Source: Acidimicrobiaceae bacterium (GTDB lineage Bacteria; Actinomycetota; Acidimicrobiia; Acidimicrobiales; RAAP-2). From it: 64,000 nucleotides of DNA. Both the position numbers and the translations under genes were made by a program. The stretch lies in contig CANFJV010000002.1 of the NCBI GenBank assembly GCA_947447225.1, positions 18,473 to 82,472 on the forward strand, read 5' to 3'. The notes beneath the pieces are model-generated. The model saw only the letters and a program-made list of their open reading frames with translations. It had not been told where the DNA came from and did not search any database. Below are positions 16,654-25,562 of this stretch, piece after piece; the first letter of the stretch is position 1; each line of letters starts with the position of its first letter.

Positions 16654-16693
16654 ACCTGCGACACCATGGGCATCGGACCCGGGTGCGGCAGGT
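16654..16693 (-). terminator. Imperfect hairpin after the kinase stop codon
   Basis: ACCTGCGACACC (16654-16665) pairs with GGTGCGGCAGGT (16682-16693), 12 positions with two mismatches, directly behind the kinase stop. There is no T-tract. It may attenuate read-through from the kinase gene into the DUF4012 gene. Confidence 0.3.
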
Positions 16694-18346
16694 TTAGTCA
16701 GTGGCGTCGGATCCATCAGCGATGCCAGCGACGACGGGTGGAAGATCGGCGCCCTTGCCTGCCGTTGGGGTGTTGCCATAGCCATACCCATAGCCGTACC
16801 CATACCCATACCCATACCCATAGCCGTACCCATAGCCATATCCGTAGCGGTAGTACACGTAGGAATCAGACTCTGGTGCACGGTTGAGGACGAGACCAAC
16901 CACGTTGGCGTCAACTTGCTTCAACATCTCATACGCACGTCCAGTGTTGCGACGGGTAGAGATACCAGCGGTCGCAATGAAGATCGTTGCATCGGCATTT
17001 CCCGCAAGAACTAAAGCATCGGTTACGGGAAGAATCGGAGCAGAGTCCAAGATCACCAAATCGAACTCTTCCGACAATCGCCGAAGGATAGAGCGAGCCT
17101 TTGGACCAGCGAGAAGCTCAGCCGGATTCGGTGGAATTGGACCTGAGGGCAAAATGTAGAGATTCTCTGCCCCTTCAACTTGGTGGAGAGCATCTTCAAG
17201 CTCTGCGTCGCCAAGCAAGACGGAGGTGAATCCCACGTCATTGCTCACGCCAAAGAACTGGTGAACACGAGGTTTGCGCAAGTCGCAACCAACAATGATG
17301 ACGCGCTGGGCTGCACTGGCAATGGTGTAGCCAAGGTTCGCAGCAACGGTCGTCTTACCGTCAGTAGCGGCGGCAGAAGTAACGAGCAAGGTCTTGATTG
17401 GTTCATCAAGTCCCATGAATTGCAGTGAGGTTCGCAATCCGCGGAAGGCTTCTGCGGTTGGCGACTTGGGCTGCTCAGCCGATACCAAGAACGAAGTTGA
17501 GCGATCTTGCCACTCACGAATTTGCGGAATCATGCCAATGGTCGCGAAACCTGGGAAGACTCGCTCCAAGTCCGCCCGAGAGCGAATCTTGTCGTCGAGA
17601 AACTCTTGGAGGAGTGCAATGGCAATGCCGAGCGCCAATCCAACAAGTGCAGCAAGCATCGCGTCAGACGTTGGTTTTGGTGACACCGGTGCGCGCGGTG
17701 GAAGTGCGGGAGAGATGACATTTCCTGCGTTTCGAACAACGTTGCCCTGAAGGCCATTCAGCACTGACGACCAGTGGTTGATCTGCGACTGAAGTGAGTT
17801 GAGCTGACTGACTGCGGCAATGCGAAGGGGTGAACCCTTTGGTAATTTCGAGATTTGAATGGCGAGCAGCGCCTGTTGCGCCTTGGCTGCGGTGATTTGT
17901 TGGTTGATGTTGACCGTTGCGGCGTACACCGCGACGATGGCGTTTTGTTGCGAGTACTTATTAAAACCACGTGGGTAGGCATTGGCTATTTGCGCAGCCT
18001 TCAGCGGGTCATTGGTCATGATCTGGATATTCATGATTGGCGTGTTGCCAATCTGCGTAATCGTGGGCTTTGGCGGCCGGTAGCCAAGGTCGGCAGTCAC
18101 GAGCGAAACAACCGCTGGTGAGTTCATGGTGTACATCGCAGCCGTTACTTGGGGGTTCGTGTTGTTCGGCCGGACAAACAAGTTGAATTGTGAGGTGGCG
18201 ACGTAAGTCGGTGCAATGGTGGAGTCGTAGCCAATCATGAGGCCAACGGCAACGAGGACGCCCAAAATGACGGTGAGTTTCCGTCGCCAAATGACGCCGG
18301 CGTAACTCGCCAGGCTCACATCGCTTTGTTGTGCCAATTCCGCCAC
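16694..18346 (-). CDS. Wzz / BY-kinase fusion (polysaccharide co-polymerase, tyrosine kinase)
   Basis: 550 residues. N-terminal Wzz domain between transmembrane helices at about 23-40 and 228-246, then a cytoplasmic bacterial tyrosine kinase: Walker A TSAAATDGKTT (323-333), Walker A' IIVGCDLRKP (about 349-358) and Walker B LVILDSAP (about 430-437). The C-terminus carries the autophosphorylation cluster: YVYYR followed by twelve exact Tyr-Gly units (501-524) and a short Pro/Ala-rich end. Such kinases control polymer chain length and export through cycles of tail phosphorylation. The GTG start has TAAGGT six bases upstream. The (YG)12 tail is unusually regular; see the repeat entry. Confidence 0.93.
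   Translation of the reverse strand: MAELAQQSDVSLASYAGVIWRRKLTVILGVLVAVGLMIGYDSTIAPTYVATSQFNLFVRPNNTNPQVTAAMYTMNSPAVVSLVTADLGYRPPKPTITQIGNTPIMNIQIMTNDPLKAAQIANAYPRGFNKYSQQNAIVAVYAATVNINQQITAAKAQQALLAIQISKLPKGSPLRIAAVSQLNSLQSQINHWSSVLNGLQGNVVRNAGNVISPALPPRAPVSPKPTSDAMLAALVGLALGIAIALLQEFLDDKIRSRADLERVFPGFATIGMIPQIREWQDRSTSFLVSAEQPKSPTAEAFRGLRTSLQFMGLDEPIKTLLVTSAAATDGKTTVAANLGYTIASAAQRVIIVGCDLRKPRVHQFFGVSNDVGFTSVLLGDAELEDALHQVEGAENLYILPSGPIPPNPAELLAGPKARSILRRLSEEFDLVILDSAPILPVTDALVLAGNADATIFIATAGISTRRNTGRAYEMLKQVDANVVGLVLNRAPESDSYVYYRYGYGYGYGYGYGYGYGYGYGYGYGNTPTAGKGADLPPVVAGIADGSDATD
16775..16846 (-). repeat. Hexanucleotide tandem repeat coding (Tyr-Gly)12
   Basis: Twelve contiguous 6-base units of TAY GGN on the minus strand (72 bases), dominated by TATGGG and TATGGC. 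The unit is a multiple of three, so gain or loss of copies would change the number of phosphorylatable tyrosines without breaking the kinase frame. Confidence 0.92.
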
Positions 18347-18352
18347 GGCGCC

Positions 18353-18358
18353 ACCTTA
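18353..18358 (-). promoter_or_regulatory. Candidate leaderless -10 box (Wzz/BY-kinase)
   Basis: TAAGGT on the minus strand, exactly six bases before the GTG at 18346; no Shine-Dalgarno sequence. It lies in the 112-base divergent region between the kinase and the wzy-like gene. Confidence 0.5.
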
Positions 18359-18458
18359 GTTCCGAAGAATTGGTGCTGTAGTGCGCGGTGGCTGAGAGAT
18401 GGAGGAGAACTCACCAGCCCCTCAGAGGAATTCATGGTGAATGTGAGAGACTTTCTCT

Positions 18459-20027
18459 GTGACCTCCTCGTTCCCTGCGAGTACTGGTGGTGAGCCACCG
18501 AAGTCTGGCTCCACGCGCCAGCTTTGGCTTGTCGTTGTTGTTACTGGGGTAATTGGATCCATCTTCGCTGCGGCCGCAGGAACACACATTGCCTTGATGG
18601 CGGTGCTCATTCCAATCTTGTTGACCATCGCCATGCTCTCGCCGAAGAGTCTTTTGTTGCTGCTCACCATTTGGATGGCGGAACTGGGACTCATCCGTCG
18701 AGTGCTCCCTGGTGGACAGTCATCGACGTTTTCCGGCGACCCCTTGCTCATTATTGGTCCGGCAATCTTGTTCTTCCTCATCGTCGTCGTTGGAAACCGT
18801 GGAGCATTTCGAGCTCGTGGCTCACTGGCAAAGACGGTGTTGGCGTTCAACATTTGGTCGATTTTCGAGGCACTCAATCCGGCGCAGGGCGGCATCACCG
18901 TTGGCCTTGGCGGTTTGCTGTTCGTGCTCGTGCCGATGATGGCGTTTTGGATTGGTCGCTCACTCATTGATGACGTTGAAGCACTCGCCATTATCAAGTT
19001 GATTGCTTGGCTTGGGGTGCTTGCTGCCGCATATGGCACGTATCAAACCTTCTCGCACTTCCCTTCGTGGGACGCGGCATGGATTGAGAGCGCTGGCTAT
19101 ACCGCGCTCAACGTCGGTGGTGGCGTCGTGCGCGCCTTCGGTATGTCCGCAAGTGCACAGGAATACGCGGCATTCCTCGGACTCAGCATCATTGCTTGGT
19201 TGGCGATATCTCTTCGCTCAGCCGGGTTCATGCGCTTTGTTGCCGTTGGAGCCATTGGTCTTGAGTCCTACGCCTTGTATTACGAAGCACAGCGCACCAT
19301 TTTGTTCTTGAGCGTGTTTGCCGTCGGCGTGACGGTGGCAGCTCGTTTCAAAATTCGCCCACTTGGTGTGGCGGTTTGCGGTGTGCTTGCCATGTTTGCG
19401 CTGGTGTTCTTCGCCGGCAAATTCACCAGTGGCGGAACCGCGGTATGCCATGAAGGTGACCAGGCGTGCGTGCTGTCACAACGTGCCAACACGGTGGCGA
19501 ACCCAACCGGGGAAGGCAGTTCGCTGTCGGGACACTTGGCGGAAACCAGAAAAGGTATGGCATCGGCGTTCAAGCGACCACTTGGTTATGGCGTTGGGGC
19601 AGCCACCTTGGCTGCAGGAAAGTTCAACACGCAACGTGCCGCCCGTGGCACCGAATTTGATCCTGGAAATGCAGGAACTTCTCTCGGCATTGTTGGGCTG
19701 TTGCTCTATCCCACCATGGTGATTTTGGCGTTCCGAGCGGCCTATCGCGTTGCCATGCGACGGCGAGATCTGATCTCGTTGTTCTGCCTTGGGGCGATGT
19801 CAGTTGATCTCATGCAGTGGATGAATGGTGACTTGTACTCGGTGACGTGGCTGGTTTGGCTGTTCATTGGATGGGCGGAAGCGCAATCGATGAAGTCCGA
19901 TCGTGAACTCGATGACGTTGGCACGTTGACGAATCGTGTGCACCCGTCAGCGGTGGCACTTGAACTTGAACTCGAACCTGAACCCGAAGATTCTGTGCGC
20001 CTCAGTCGACGTGCTCGTTGGGCGTAA
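18459..20027 (+). CDS. Wzy-like polysaccharide polymerase / O-antigen ligase family
   Basis: 522 residues with about ten or eleven hydrophobic helices, a periplasmic-type loop (about 325-385, containing two Cys in CHEGDQAC) and a short acidic cytoplasmic tail with alternating Leu/Pro-Glu (ELELEPEPE). This topology matches polymerases that join lipid-linked repeat units outside the membrane. The Arg/His pair of the O-antigen ligase loop may be in SSLSGHLAETRKG. Start GTG at 18459 is the first usable one after an in-frame stop, with no good ribosome site. First gene of a plus-strand block with four glycosyltransferase genes; its TAA overlaps the next ATG by one base. Confidence 0.8.
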   Translation: MTSSFPASTGGEPPKSGSTRQLWLVVVVTGVIGSIFAAAAGTHIALMAVLIPILLTIAMLSPKSLLLLLTIWMAELGLIRRVLPGGQSSTFSGDPLLIIGPAILFFLIVVVGNRGAFRARGSLAKTVLAFNIWSIFEALNPAQGGITVGLGGLLFVLVPMMAFWIGRSLIDDVEALAIIKLIAWLGVLAAAYGTYQTFSHFPSWDAAWIESAGYTALNVGGGVVRAFGMSASAQEYAAFLGLSIIAWLAISLRSAGFMRFVAVGAIGLESYALYYEAQRTILFLSVFAVGVTVAARFKIRPLGVAVCGVLAMFALVFFAGKFTSGGTAVCHEGDQACVLSQRANTVANPTGEGSSLSGHLAETRKGMASAFKRPLGYGVGAATLAAGKFNTQRAARGTEFDPGNAGTSLGIVGLLLYPTMVILAFRAAYRVAMRRRDLISLFCLGAMSVDLMQWMNGDLYSVTWLVWLFIGWAEAQSMKSDRELDDVGTLTNRVHPSAVALELELEPEPEDSVRLSRRARWA

Positions 20028-21202
20028 TGCAAGGGCAAACTCCACGCACCTCGGCAACTCGTCCAGCTGTGCTCGTCGTCGCTCATCGCATTGACCGAGA
20101 AGGTCAAGGGATGGAGCGCCTCCATGCCCGCCTCGCTGAATCGCTGTCGGTTGCCTATGACATCCACGTCCTTGTGGGTGCGATTGATGAGGAGACCGCA
20201 CGATTCGTCACCGTGCATAAGGTTCCACTCATTGAGCGACCAATTCCTGTGCGTTTCATGATGTTTTCGCTGCTCGCTAGCCTTCGACTTTTTGTACTCA
20301 AGAACAAGGTGGATCTCGTGCACAGTTGCGGAGCAATTGTGTTCAACCGTGTCGACCTTGTTTCCCTGCATCTGTGTCAAGCCGCGCTCATTCACGCAAA
20401 CGGTGGTCGCAGAATGCCCCCTAGCGGAAGCTTGCTTCGTCGAGTGAATACGGGCCTCCTGAAGACGATGGCCCTCAGTCTCGAGCGACACGCCTTCGCG
20501 CCAAAGCGACGCACGACAGCTGCGGCGGTCAGCGAGCAAGGTTTGGAGGAGGTGGCGACGTGGTATCCACGGTCCCCACGCGTCCTTACGGAGAACGGTG
20601 TCGATGGTCAAGATTTCGGCCCGAATATGGCTCGTCGCGAGGAAGTGCGCACTGCACTTGGTCTCGATGCCGACACGTTTTTGATTCTGCAAGTAGGTGG
20701 CGACTGGACGCTTAGAGGTGTGGACCTTGCGATTCGAGCACTGGAGACCCTGCCAGGTACGGCGAAGTTATGCATTGTTGGGCGAGGAGATCGTCCGCGA
20801 ATGCACAGGTTGGCTTGTGAGCTTGGCGTCGACGATCGCGTCATGTTTCTTGGTGCCCGACATGACGTGGCGGATCTTTACCGAGGCGCAGATGTCTTGG
20901 TGCAGCTCAGCGCCTACGAGACCTTTTCATTGGTCCTTGTCGAAGCAGCGCTGTCAGAGCTGCCGCTTGTCACAACAGCAGTCGGTGTGGCGATGAGTCT
21001 GTGTGGCGACAACGAGTCAGGTGGTCTGGTGGTCGATCGCTCAGCGACCGCGGTGGCAGCTGGCCTTCAAACAGTGATGGAGCAGCGAGTCGACACACGT
21101 CGTCGAGTAGAGATGGCCCTTGAGCGTGCGCAACGGTTCACCCTGGTGCACCTTGCGACGCAACTCGATTCGGTCTACCGCGAACTACTGGTGGCATCGT
21201 GA
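20027..21202 (+). CDS. Glycosyltransferase family 4
   Basis: 391 residues, GT-B fold. The N-terminal half begins PAVLVVAHRIDREGQGMERL; the C-terminal nucleotide-sugar domain contains GRGDRPRMHRLACELG, DRVMFLGARHDVADLY and the E-x7-E region SAYETFSLVLVEAALSELP. A retaining sugar transferase that extends the lipid-linked repeat unit at the cytoplasmic face; donor and acceptor unknown. Starts at an ATG sharing one base with the wzy-like stop, and is overlapped by 4 bases by the next gene. Confidence 0.88.
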   Translation: MQGQTPRTSATRPAVLVVAHRIDREGQGMERLHARLAESLSVAYDIHVLVGAIDEETARFVTVHKVPLIERPIPVRFMMFSLLASLRLFVLKNKVDLVHSCGAIVFNRVDLVSLHLCQAALIHANGGRRMPPSGSLLRRVNTGLLKTMALSLERHAFAPKRRTTAAAVSEQGLEEVATWYPRSPRVLTENGVDGQDFGPNMARREEVRTALGLDADTFLILQVGGDWTLRGVDLAIRALETLPGTAKLCIVGRGDRPRMHRLACELGVDDRVMFLGARHDVADLYRGADVLVQLSAYETFSLVLVEAALSELPLVTTAVGVAMSLCGDNESGGLVVDRSATAVAAGLQTVMEQRVDTRRRVEMALERAQRFTLVHLATQLDSVYRELLVAS

Positions 21203-23418
21203 CGAAGCCCGCCATGGTGGTCATTGGCTTAGAGGCGCTTGAAGCCCGCCCAGGTGGACTAAATCGCTATGTCAATGCGTATGCGGCTGGACTCACTCGA
21301 GCGGGCGTGCCAGTGAAAGTACTCACCATTGGTGGCGAAGGCGCACCGAGCCTCGAGGCACCGATTCTCCGTCGCTTGGCGTACATCTGGAGGGGTGCGT
21401 TCAAAGAGCGACGACGTCCAATCTTGGATATTCATTTCGCCCTTCATGGGGTGTTGCCATTGGTGACGGCTCGACGATCAACGCTTCGAATCGTGCACTT
21501 CCATGGACCGTGGGCAGCAGAGAGCGCGGTTGAAGGGGCAAGTCGACTCTCGCAACGGGTGAAATCTGCCATCGAGCGATTTGTCTACCGTCGTGCCGAC
21601 ATGGTGGTGACCTTGAGTTCGGCGTTTGCCGACGAAGTGATTGGGCGGTTCGGTGTCGACCGGTCCCGAGTCGTCATCATTGGTGGAGGTGTCGACACGT
21701 CGACGTTCCATCCCGTTGACCAAGACGTCGCACGAGCACGCTTTGGTCTCGCTGCTGGCCCAGTGCTCGTGATGGTACGCCGCCTTGTGCAGCGCATGGG
21801 CCACGAAGTGCTTCTCGATGCCTTGGTGTCGCTTCGCCATCGTGGGCTCGAGCCACAGGTGCTCATCGTCGGGGAAGGTCCCGCCCGGCAAACGATTGAA
21901 ACAATGATTTCGGCTCGTGCGCTTTCTTCACAGGTGTACGTCACCGGCGGCCTCGATGAGCAAGGTCTCGTTGCTGCGTATGGCGCTGCTGACTGTTCGA
22001 TCATTCCATCTGTTGCGCTGGAAGGATTTGGCCTTGTTGCCCTTGAATCGCTCAGTTGCGCCACGCCAGTGATAGCGAGCGATGTCGGTGGCATCGGCGC
22101 ACTCTTGCGAGAACTTGATAGCTCGCTCGTCGTGCCACAAGGTCGGGCTGATCTGTTGGGTGATGCAATTGAGCATGTGTTGCTTGGGCGGGGGCCAACG
22201 CCTGAAGCCTGCCGAAGGTTTGCACTCGAACGCAGTTGGGATGCCGTTGTCCTTCAACATTTAAAGGTCTTTACCCCTCCAACGGTGTCAGTACTTTTCC
22301 TTGGCCACGGAGCACAATTAAGCGGCGGGGAACTCGCGTTGCTCCGTCAATTACCGGCGCTTGGCGATGTTGACCCACTGGTCGTGCTCGGTGAAGATGG
22401 GCCACTCGTTGATGAACTCGTCGATCGCGGCATTGACGTCGAAGTCCTTGAAATGACGGACCGGCTTCGTTCAACTCGCCGAGAAGTTGCGATGGTGTCG
22501 AGGTTGAGCCCGAGAGTGGTCTTTGACCTTGCGAGTTACCTCTTTGCACTGCGCCAGACCGTCCGCGAGCTCAAGCCCGATGTACTCCACACCAACACTT
22601 TGAAAGCTGCGCTCGTTGGAGGGGTGGTTGGTCGACTGACAAAGACCCCGGTCGTTTGGCATCTTCGCGACCGCATCGCTGATGATTACCTGCCCGCGCC
22701 TGTGGTCCGCTTTGTACGTCTGGCCAGCCGAGTGCTCCCAACTGCAGTGGTGGCCAATTCGGTGGCGACACTGGCCACCGTGCCTGGTGGGCGAGTGCGC
22801 ATGGTGATTCCAAGCCCCCTTGATCCCGCAGCAAGTGCAGGTAAGCGTCAAAGCGGGCCACTCATGATCACCATGGTGGGTCGCCTATCGCCATGGAAAG
22901 GACAAGACCTGTTTTTGCAGGCCTTTGCCCTTGCGTTTCCAACCGGCGAGGTGCGAGCACAAATTGTTGGAGAAGCGTTCTTTGGCGAAGAGGCCTATGC
23001 CGCGTCGCTTCATGAGTTGGCGAGTGAACTTGAGATTGCCGACCGAGTTGATTTTCTTGGATTTCGGCGTGATGTTGCCGATCTTCTTCGATCGAGTGAT
23101 ATCCAAGTCGTGGCGTCACGTATTCCTGAACCATTCGGCAATGTGGTGCTTGAAGGCATGGCCTGCGGTAGTGCAGTGATTGCACCAAATGCTGGGGGAC
23201 CAGCAGAAGTGTTGACCAACGATGTAAACGGCGTCTTGGTCGAGCCCGACGATGTTGAGGCGCTCGCTGAGGCGCTTCGTCAATTGGCCGATGACCCAAC
23301 GCGCCGAGCACGTCTTACAAGCGCAGCGCAACATGAAGTCGCCCAATATCGCCCGGAGCGTCTCGCCCCTCGATATGACGAGCTCTATGCCGCTGTCCTT
23401 GGGCGACCAAGGCCATGA
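21199..23418 (+). CDS. Double GT-B glycosyltransferase fusion
   Basis: 739 residues made of two complete family-4-like GT-B enzymes. The first (about 1-360) starts with GLEALEARPGGLNRYVNAYA and has GGGVDTSTFHPVDQD and the E-x7-E site ALEGFGLVALESLSCATP. The second (about 363-739) restarts with VLFLGHGAQLSGGELALL and has MVGRLSPWKGQDLFLQAF and PEPFGNVVLEGMACGSAV. Both donor sites look intact, so one polypeptide may add two successive sugars. The GTG start overlaps the previous stop by 4 bases, and the end overlaps the next gene by 4. Confidence 0.88.
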   Translation: MTKPAMVVIGLEALEARPGGLNRYVNAYAAGLTRAGVPVKVLTIGGEGAPSLEAPILRRLAYIWRGAFKERRRPILDIHFALHGVLPLVTARRSTLRIVHFHGPWAAESAVEGASRLSQRVKSAIERFVYRRADMVVTLSSAFADEVIGRFGVDRSRVVIIGGGVDTSTFHPVDQDVARARFGLAAGPVLVMVRRLVQRMGHEVLLDALVSLRHRGLEPQVLIVGEGPARQTIETMISARALSSQVYVTGGLDEQGLVAAYGAADCSIIPSVALEGFGLVALESLSCATPVIASDVGGIGALLRELDSSLVVPQGRADLLGDAIEHVLLGRGPTPEACRRFALERSWDAVVLQHLKVFTPPTVSVLFLGHGAQLSGGELALLRQLPALGDVDPLVVLGEDGPLVDELVDRGIDVEVLEMTDRLRSTRREVAMVSRLSPRVVFDLASYLFALRQTVRELKPDVLHTNTLKAALVGGVVGRLTKTPVVWHLRDRIADDYLPAPVVRFVRLASRVLPTAVVANSVATLATVPGGRVRMVIPSPLDPAASAGKRQSGPLMITMVGRLSPWKGQDLFLQAFALAFPTGEVRAQIVGEAFFGEEAYAASLHELASELEIADRVDFLGFRRDVADLLRSSDIQVVASRIPEPFGNVVLEGMACGSAVIAPNAGGPAEVLTNDVNGVLVEPDDVEALAEALRQLADDPTRRARLTSAAQHEVAQYRPERLAPRYDELYAAVLGRPRP

Positions 23419-25562
23419 TGAATACGCTTGCGCTCACTATTGTGGTGCCGTCGTATAAGCGACCCGACCTGCTTGAGCGTTGCCTTGAGCAACTCCTGCC
23501 TCAACTCGAGTCCGTGAGCGGCGGAGCCGAGATTCTTGTGGTTGATGATGGAAGTGGCGAGGCCGGTTTCGCTGCGCAACTCAGCCCACATATTTCGGTG
23601 TTGCGCAGTGGCGGTGTTGGCCCAGGTCGAGCACGAAACGTTGGCATTGGTCAAGCACGAGGTGAAATTGTTGCGTTCACTGACGATGATGCCCTTGTTG
23701 CCGACAACTGGGTAGACCAGCTCATGGCAGCATTTGCTGAACGCCCCGATGCACTCGGTATTCGCGGCCTCGTGCAGTCAGTTGACTATGACCCGTTGTA
23801 TGAACATTCGGTTGAAGATGCGACCGGCGGTGGGTATCTCACCTGCAATGTGGCCTACAGGGCGAATGCCCTTCGAGAAGTTGGTGGCTTTGACCCTGCC
23901 TTCTCGTGGACGCACGAAGATCGAGATCTTGGTTATCGCATTGAACAACTCGGTCCAGTCCTTTTTGACCACGAAATCGTAATTACGCACCCACCTCGAG
24001 CATTTCGCCTACGAGAGTGGGCAAGGCGTGGGCGATTTGTGACCGATGACTGGTTGCTGTACACCCGTTATCCCGCACAGCGTCGAGGCATCCTTCCGCT
24101 GCGATGGGCACCGGTGGAAAACATTGCTCGGCGATGGATCCGTTATGGCCGTGATGGTGCAGTGATCAAGGGGAGTCCTCGTCGCTTTTTGCGGGTCCTC
24201 GTGCTTGGAATCTCTCAAGGAAGCGTTGGTATCTATTACGCCGCTACCAAGCCCTATCGGGCTATTGCGAACGCACCTGTTCCACGGCGAGAGTTCACGC
24301 CACCATTTCGAATTGCCTACGTGGGTCCGGTCCCGAATCCTCAAGTTGGCGGAGCTCCTGGGGTTGCTGGGTTGCTGTTTTCTGAACTCGTTGCTCGTGG
24401 GGCAACGATTGATTGCTTTTTGCCAATCTCGGTGGAATCAGATGCAGCGGACGTGGTGGAACAAATCCCTGGCGTTACGGTCCATCGCATTGACAGCAAG
24501 TTTGCCTTTGGTAAGTGGTATTCCTCGCATCCACTTACCAAGATGATTTCTGCTCAAGCGGCAACAGCACGAGGCCGAGCCAGAGCGGCAAAGTTGCTTC
24601 GCACACGTCACCGAGAGCGACCATTTGACGTCCTCTATCAGTTCTCGACCGTTGAGCTATTCGGCCTCCGTGATGATGGAACGTTGCCACCAATCGTCAC
24701 GCATCCGTCCGTACACGCAGCCGGTGAGCTGCGGTGGTTGAAAAGCGAACGCGACCTCGCGCGACGGTGCCAGGGATTCTTCCGCCCACTTCTTGTTCGT
24801 TTTTGGGTGGCGGCCCGAGCAAAGCGTCAGCGTCGCGACATTTCTCGAGCAACGGCAGTGATGGCGATCTCAGAACAATTTGGCGCATGGTTATGTGCCG
24901 ACTATGGCGTTGACGCGGCAAAGGTGACCGTGGCTGAAAACGTCATAGATGTTGAGGCCTTCTCGCCACCTCCCGGACCACGAGTACCGGGCCCAGTTCG
25001 CGTGGTCGTCCTTGGCCGCATCACCGTGCGCAAGGGTCTCGATGACCTCGTCGAAGCGACACACCTGTTACGCGACCTAGAAGGTCGCCTGACGATTGAA
25101 GTGATTGGCGACCACTCCTTGTGGTCCGACTACCGGCCGTTGCTTTTGGATCTCAATCCAGCCGTTGCTCGCTATGTTGGCCATCGACACCGAGACCAAG
25201 TGAAAGTGACGCTTGGCCAAGCTGACGTGCTCGTCCAAGCGTCACACTATGAACCCTTTGGACTTACGGTGGCCGAGGCGCTGGCCGAAGGGGTGTTGGT
25301 GATTGCGACGACCGCGGTTGGCGCGGCTGAGCGACTTGACCGATCGGTCGCCACCATCTGCGACGCTGGAAATGCAACGGCACTTGCCGAGGCGTTACGA
25401 AGCCTTGTTGCGCGCGTCGAGCGAGAAAGCGAGCAAGACCGCAGCTCTCGACAGCAGCGTTGTCGAGAGGCCGCACTCGAGCGCTACACCGCAACGGTCG
25501 TTGGACCAATTGTTGATGGCGTCCTTCGTGCGGCAGCAGCGAAAGCAAACGTAGCGTCGTGA
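23415..25562 (+). CDS. GT2-GT4 bifunctional glycosyltransferase fusion
   Basis: 715 residues. The N-terminal part (about 1-270) is a GT-A family-2 transferase: IVVPSYKRPDLLERCLEQLL, then LVVDDGSG and the metal-binding DDD at 90-92 (AFTDDDALV), and the acceptor-side W-x-HEDRDLGYR. The C-terminal part (about 297-715) is a GT-B family-4 enzyme starting FRIAYVGPVPNPQVGGAPG and containing VLGRITVRKGLDDLVEA and SHYEPFGLTVAEALAEG. Two transferases of different fold in one chain probably act in sequence. 4-base overlaps with both neighbours. Confidence 0.88.
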   Translation: MMNTLALTIVVPSYKRPDLLERCLEQLLPQLESVSGGAEILVVDDGSGEAGFAAQLSPHISVLRSGGVGPGRARNVGIGQARGEIVAFTDDDALVADNWVDQLMAAFAERPDALGIRGLVQSVDYDPLYEHSVEDATGGGYLTCNVAYRANALREVGGFDPAFSWTHEDRDLGYRIEQLGPVLFDHEIVITHPPRAFRLREWARRGRFVTDDWLLYTRYPAQRRGILPLRWAPVENIARRWIRYGRDGAVIKGSPRRFLRVLVLGISQGSVGIYYAATKPYRAIANAPVPRREFTPPFRIAYVGPVPNPQVGGAPGVAGLLFSELVARGATIDCFLPISVESDAADVVEQIPGVTVHRIDSKFAFGKWYSSHPLTKMISAQAATARGRARAAKLLRTRHRERPFDVLYQFSTVELFGLRDDGTLPPIVTHPSVHAAGELRWLKSERDLARRCQGFFRPLLVRFWVAARAKRQRRDISRATAVMAISEQFGAWLCADYGVDAAKVTVAENVIDVEAFSPPPGPRVPGPVRVVVLGRITVRKGLDDLVEATHLLRDLEGRLTIEVIGDHSLWSDYRPLLLDLNPAVARYVGHRHRDQVKVTLGQADVLVQASHYEPFGLTVAEALAEGVLVIATTAVGAAERLDRSVATICDAGNATALAEALRSLVARVERESEQDRSSRQQRCREAALERYTATVVGPIVDGVLRAAAAKANVAS

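Noticed and set aside
16549..16887. His-Thr/His-Ser repeat protein on the plus strand
   Set aside because: It is the complement of the (Tyr-Gly)12 tract of the kinase. The kinase frame is supported by full-length domain motifs.
19742..20692. 316-codon minus-strand ORF across the wzy-like and first GT4 genes
   Set aside because: Spans two well-supported genes on the other strand and shows low-complexity Ser and Arg runs, not protein-like.
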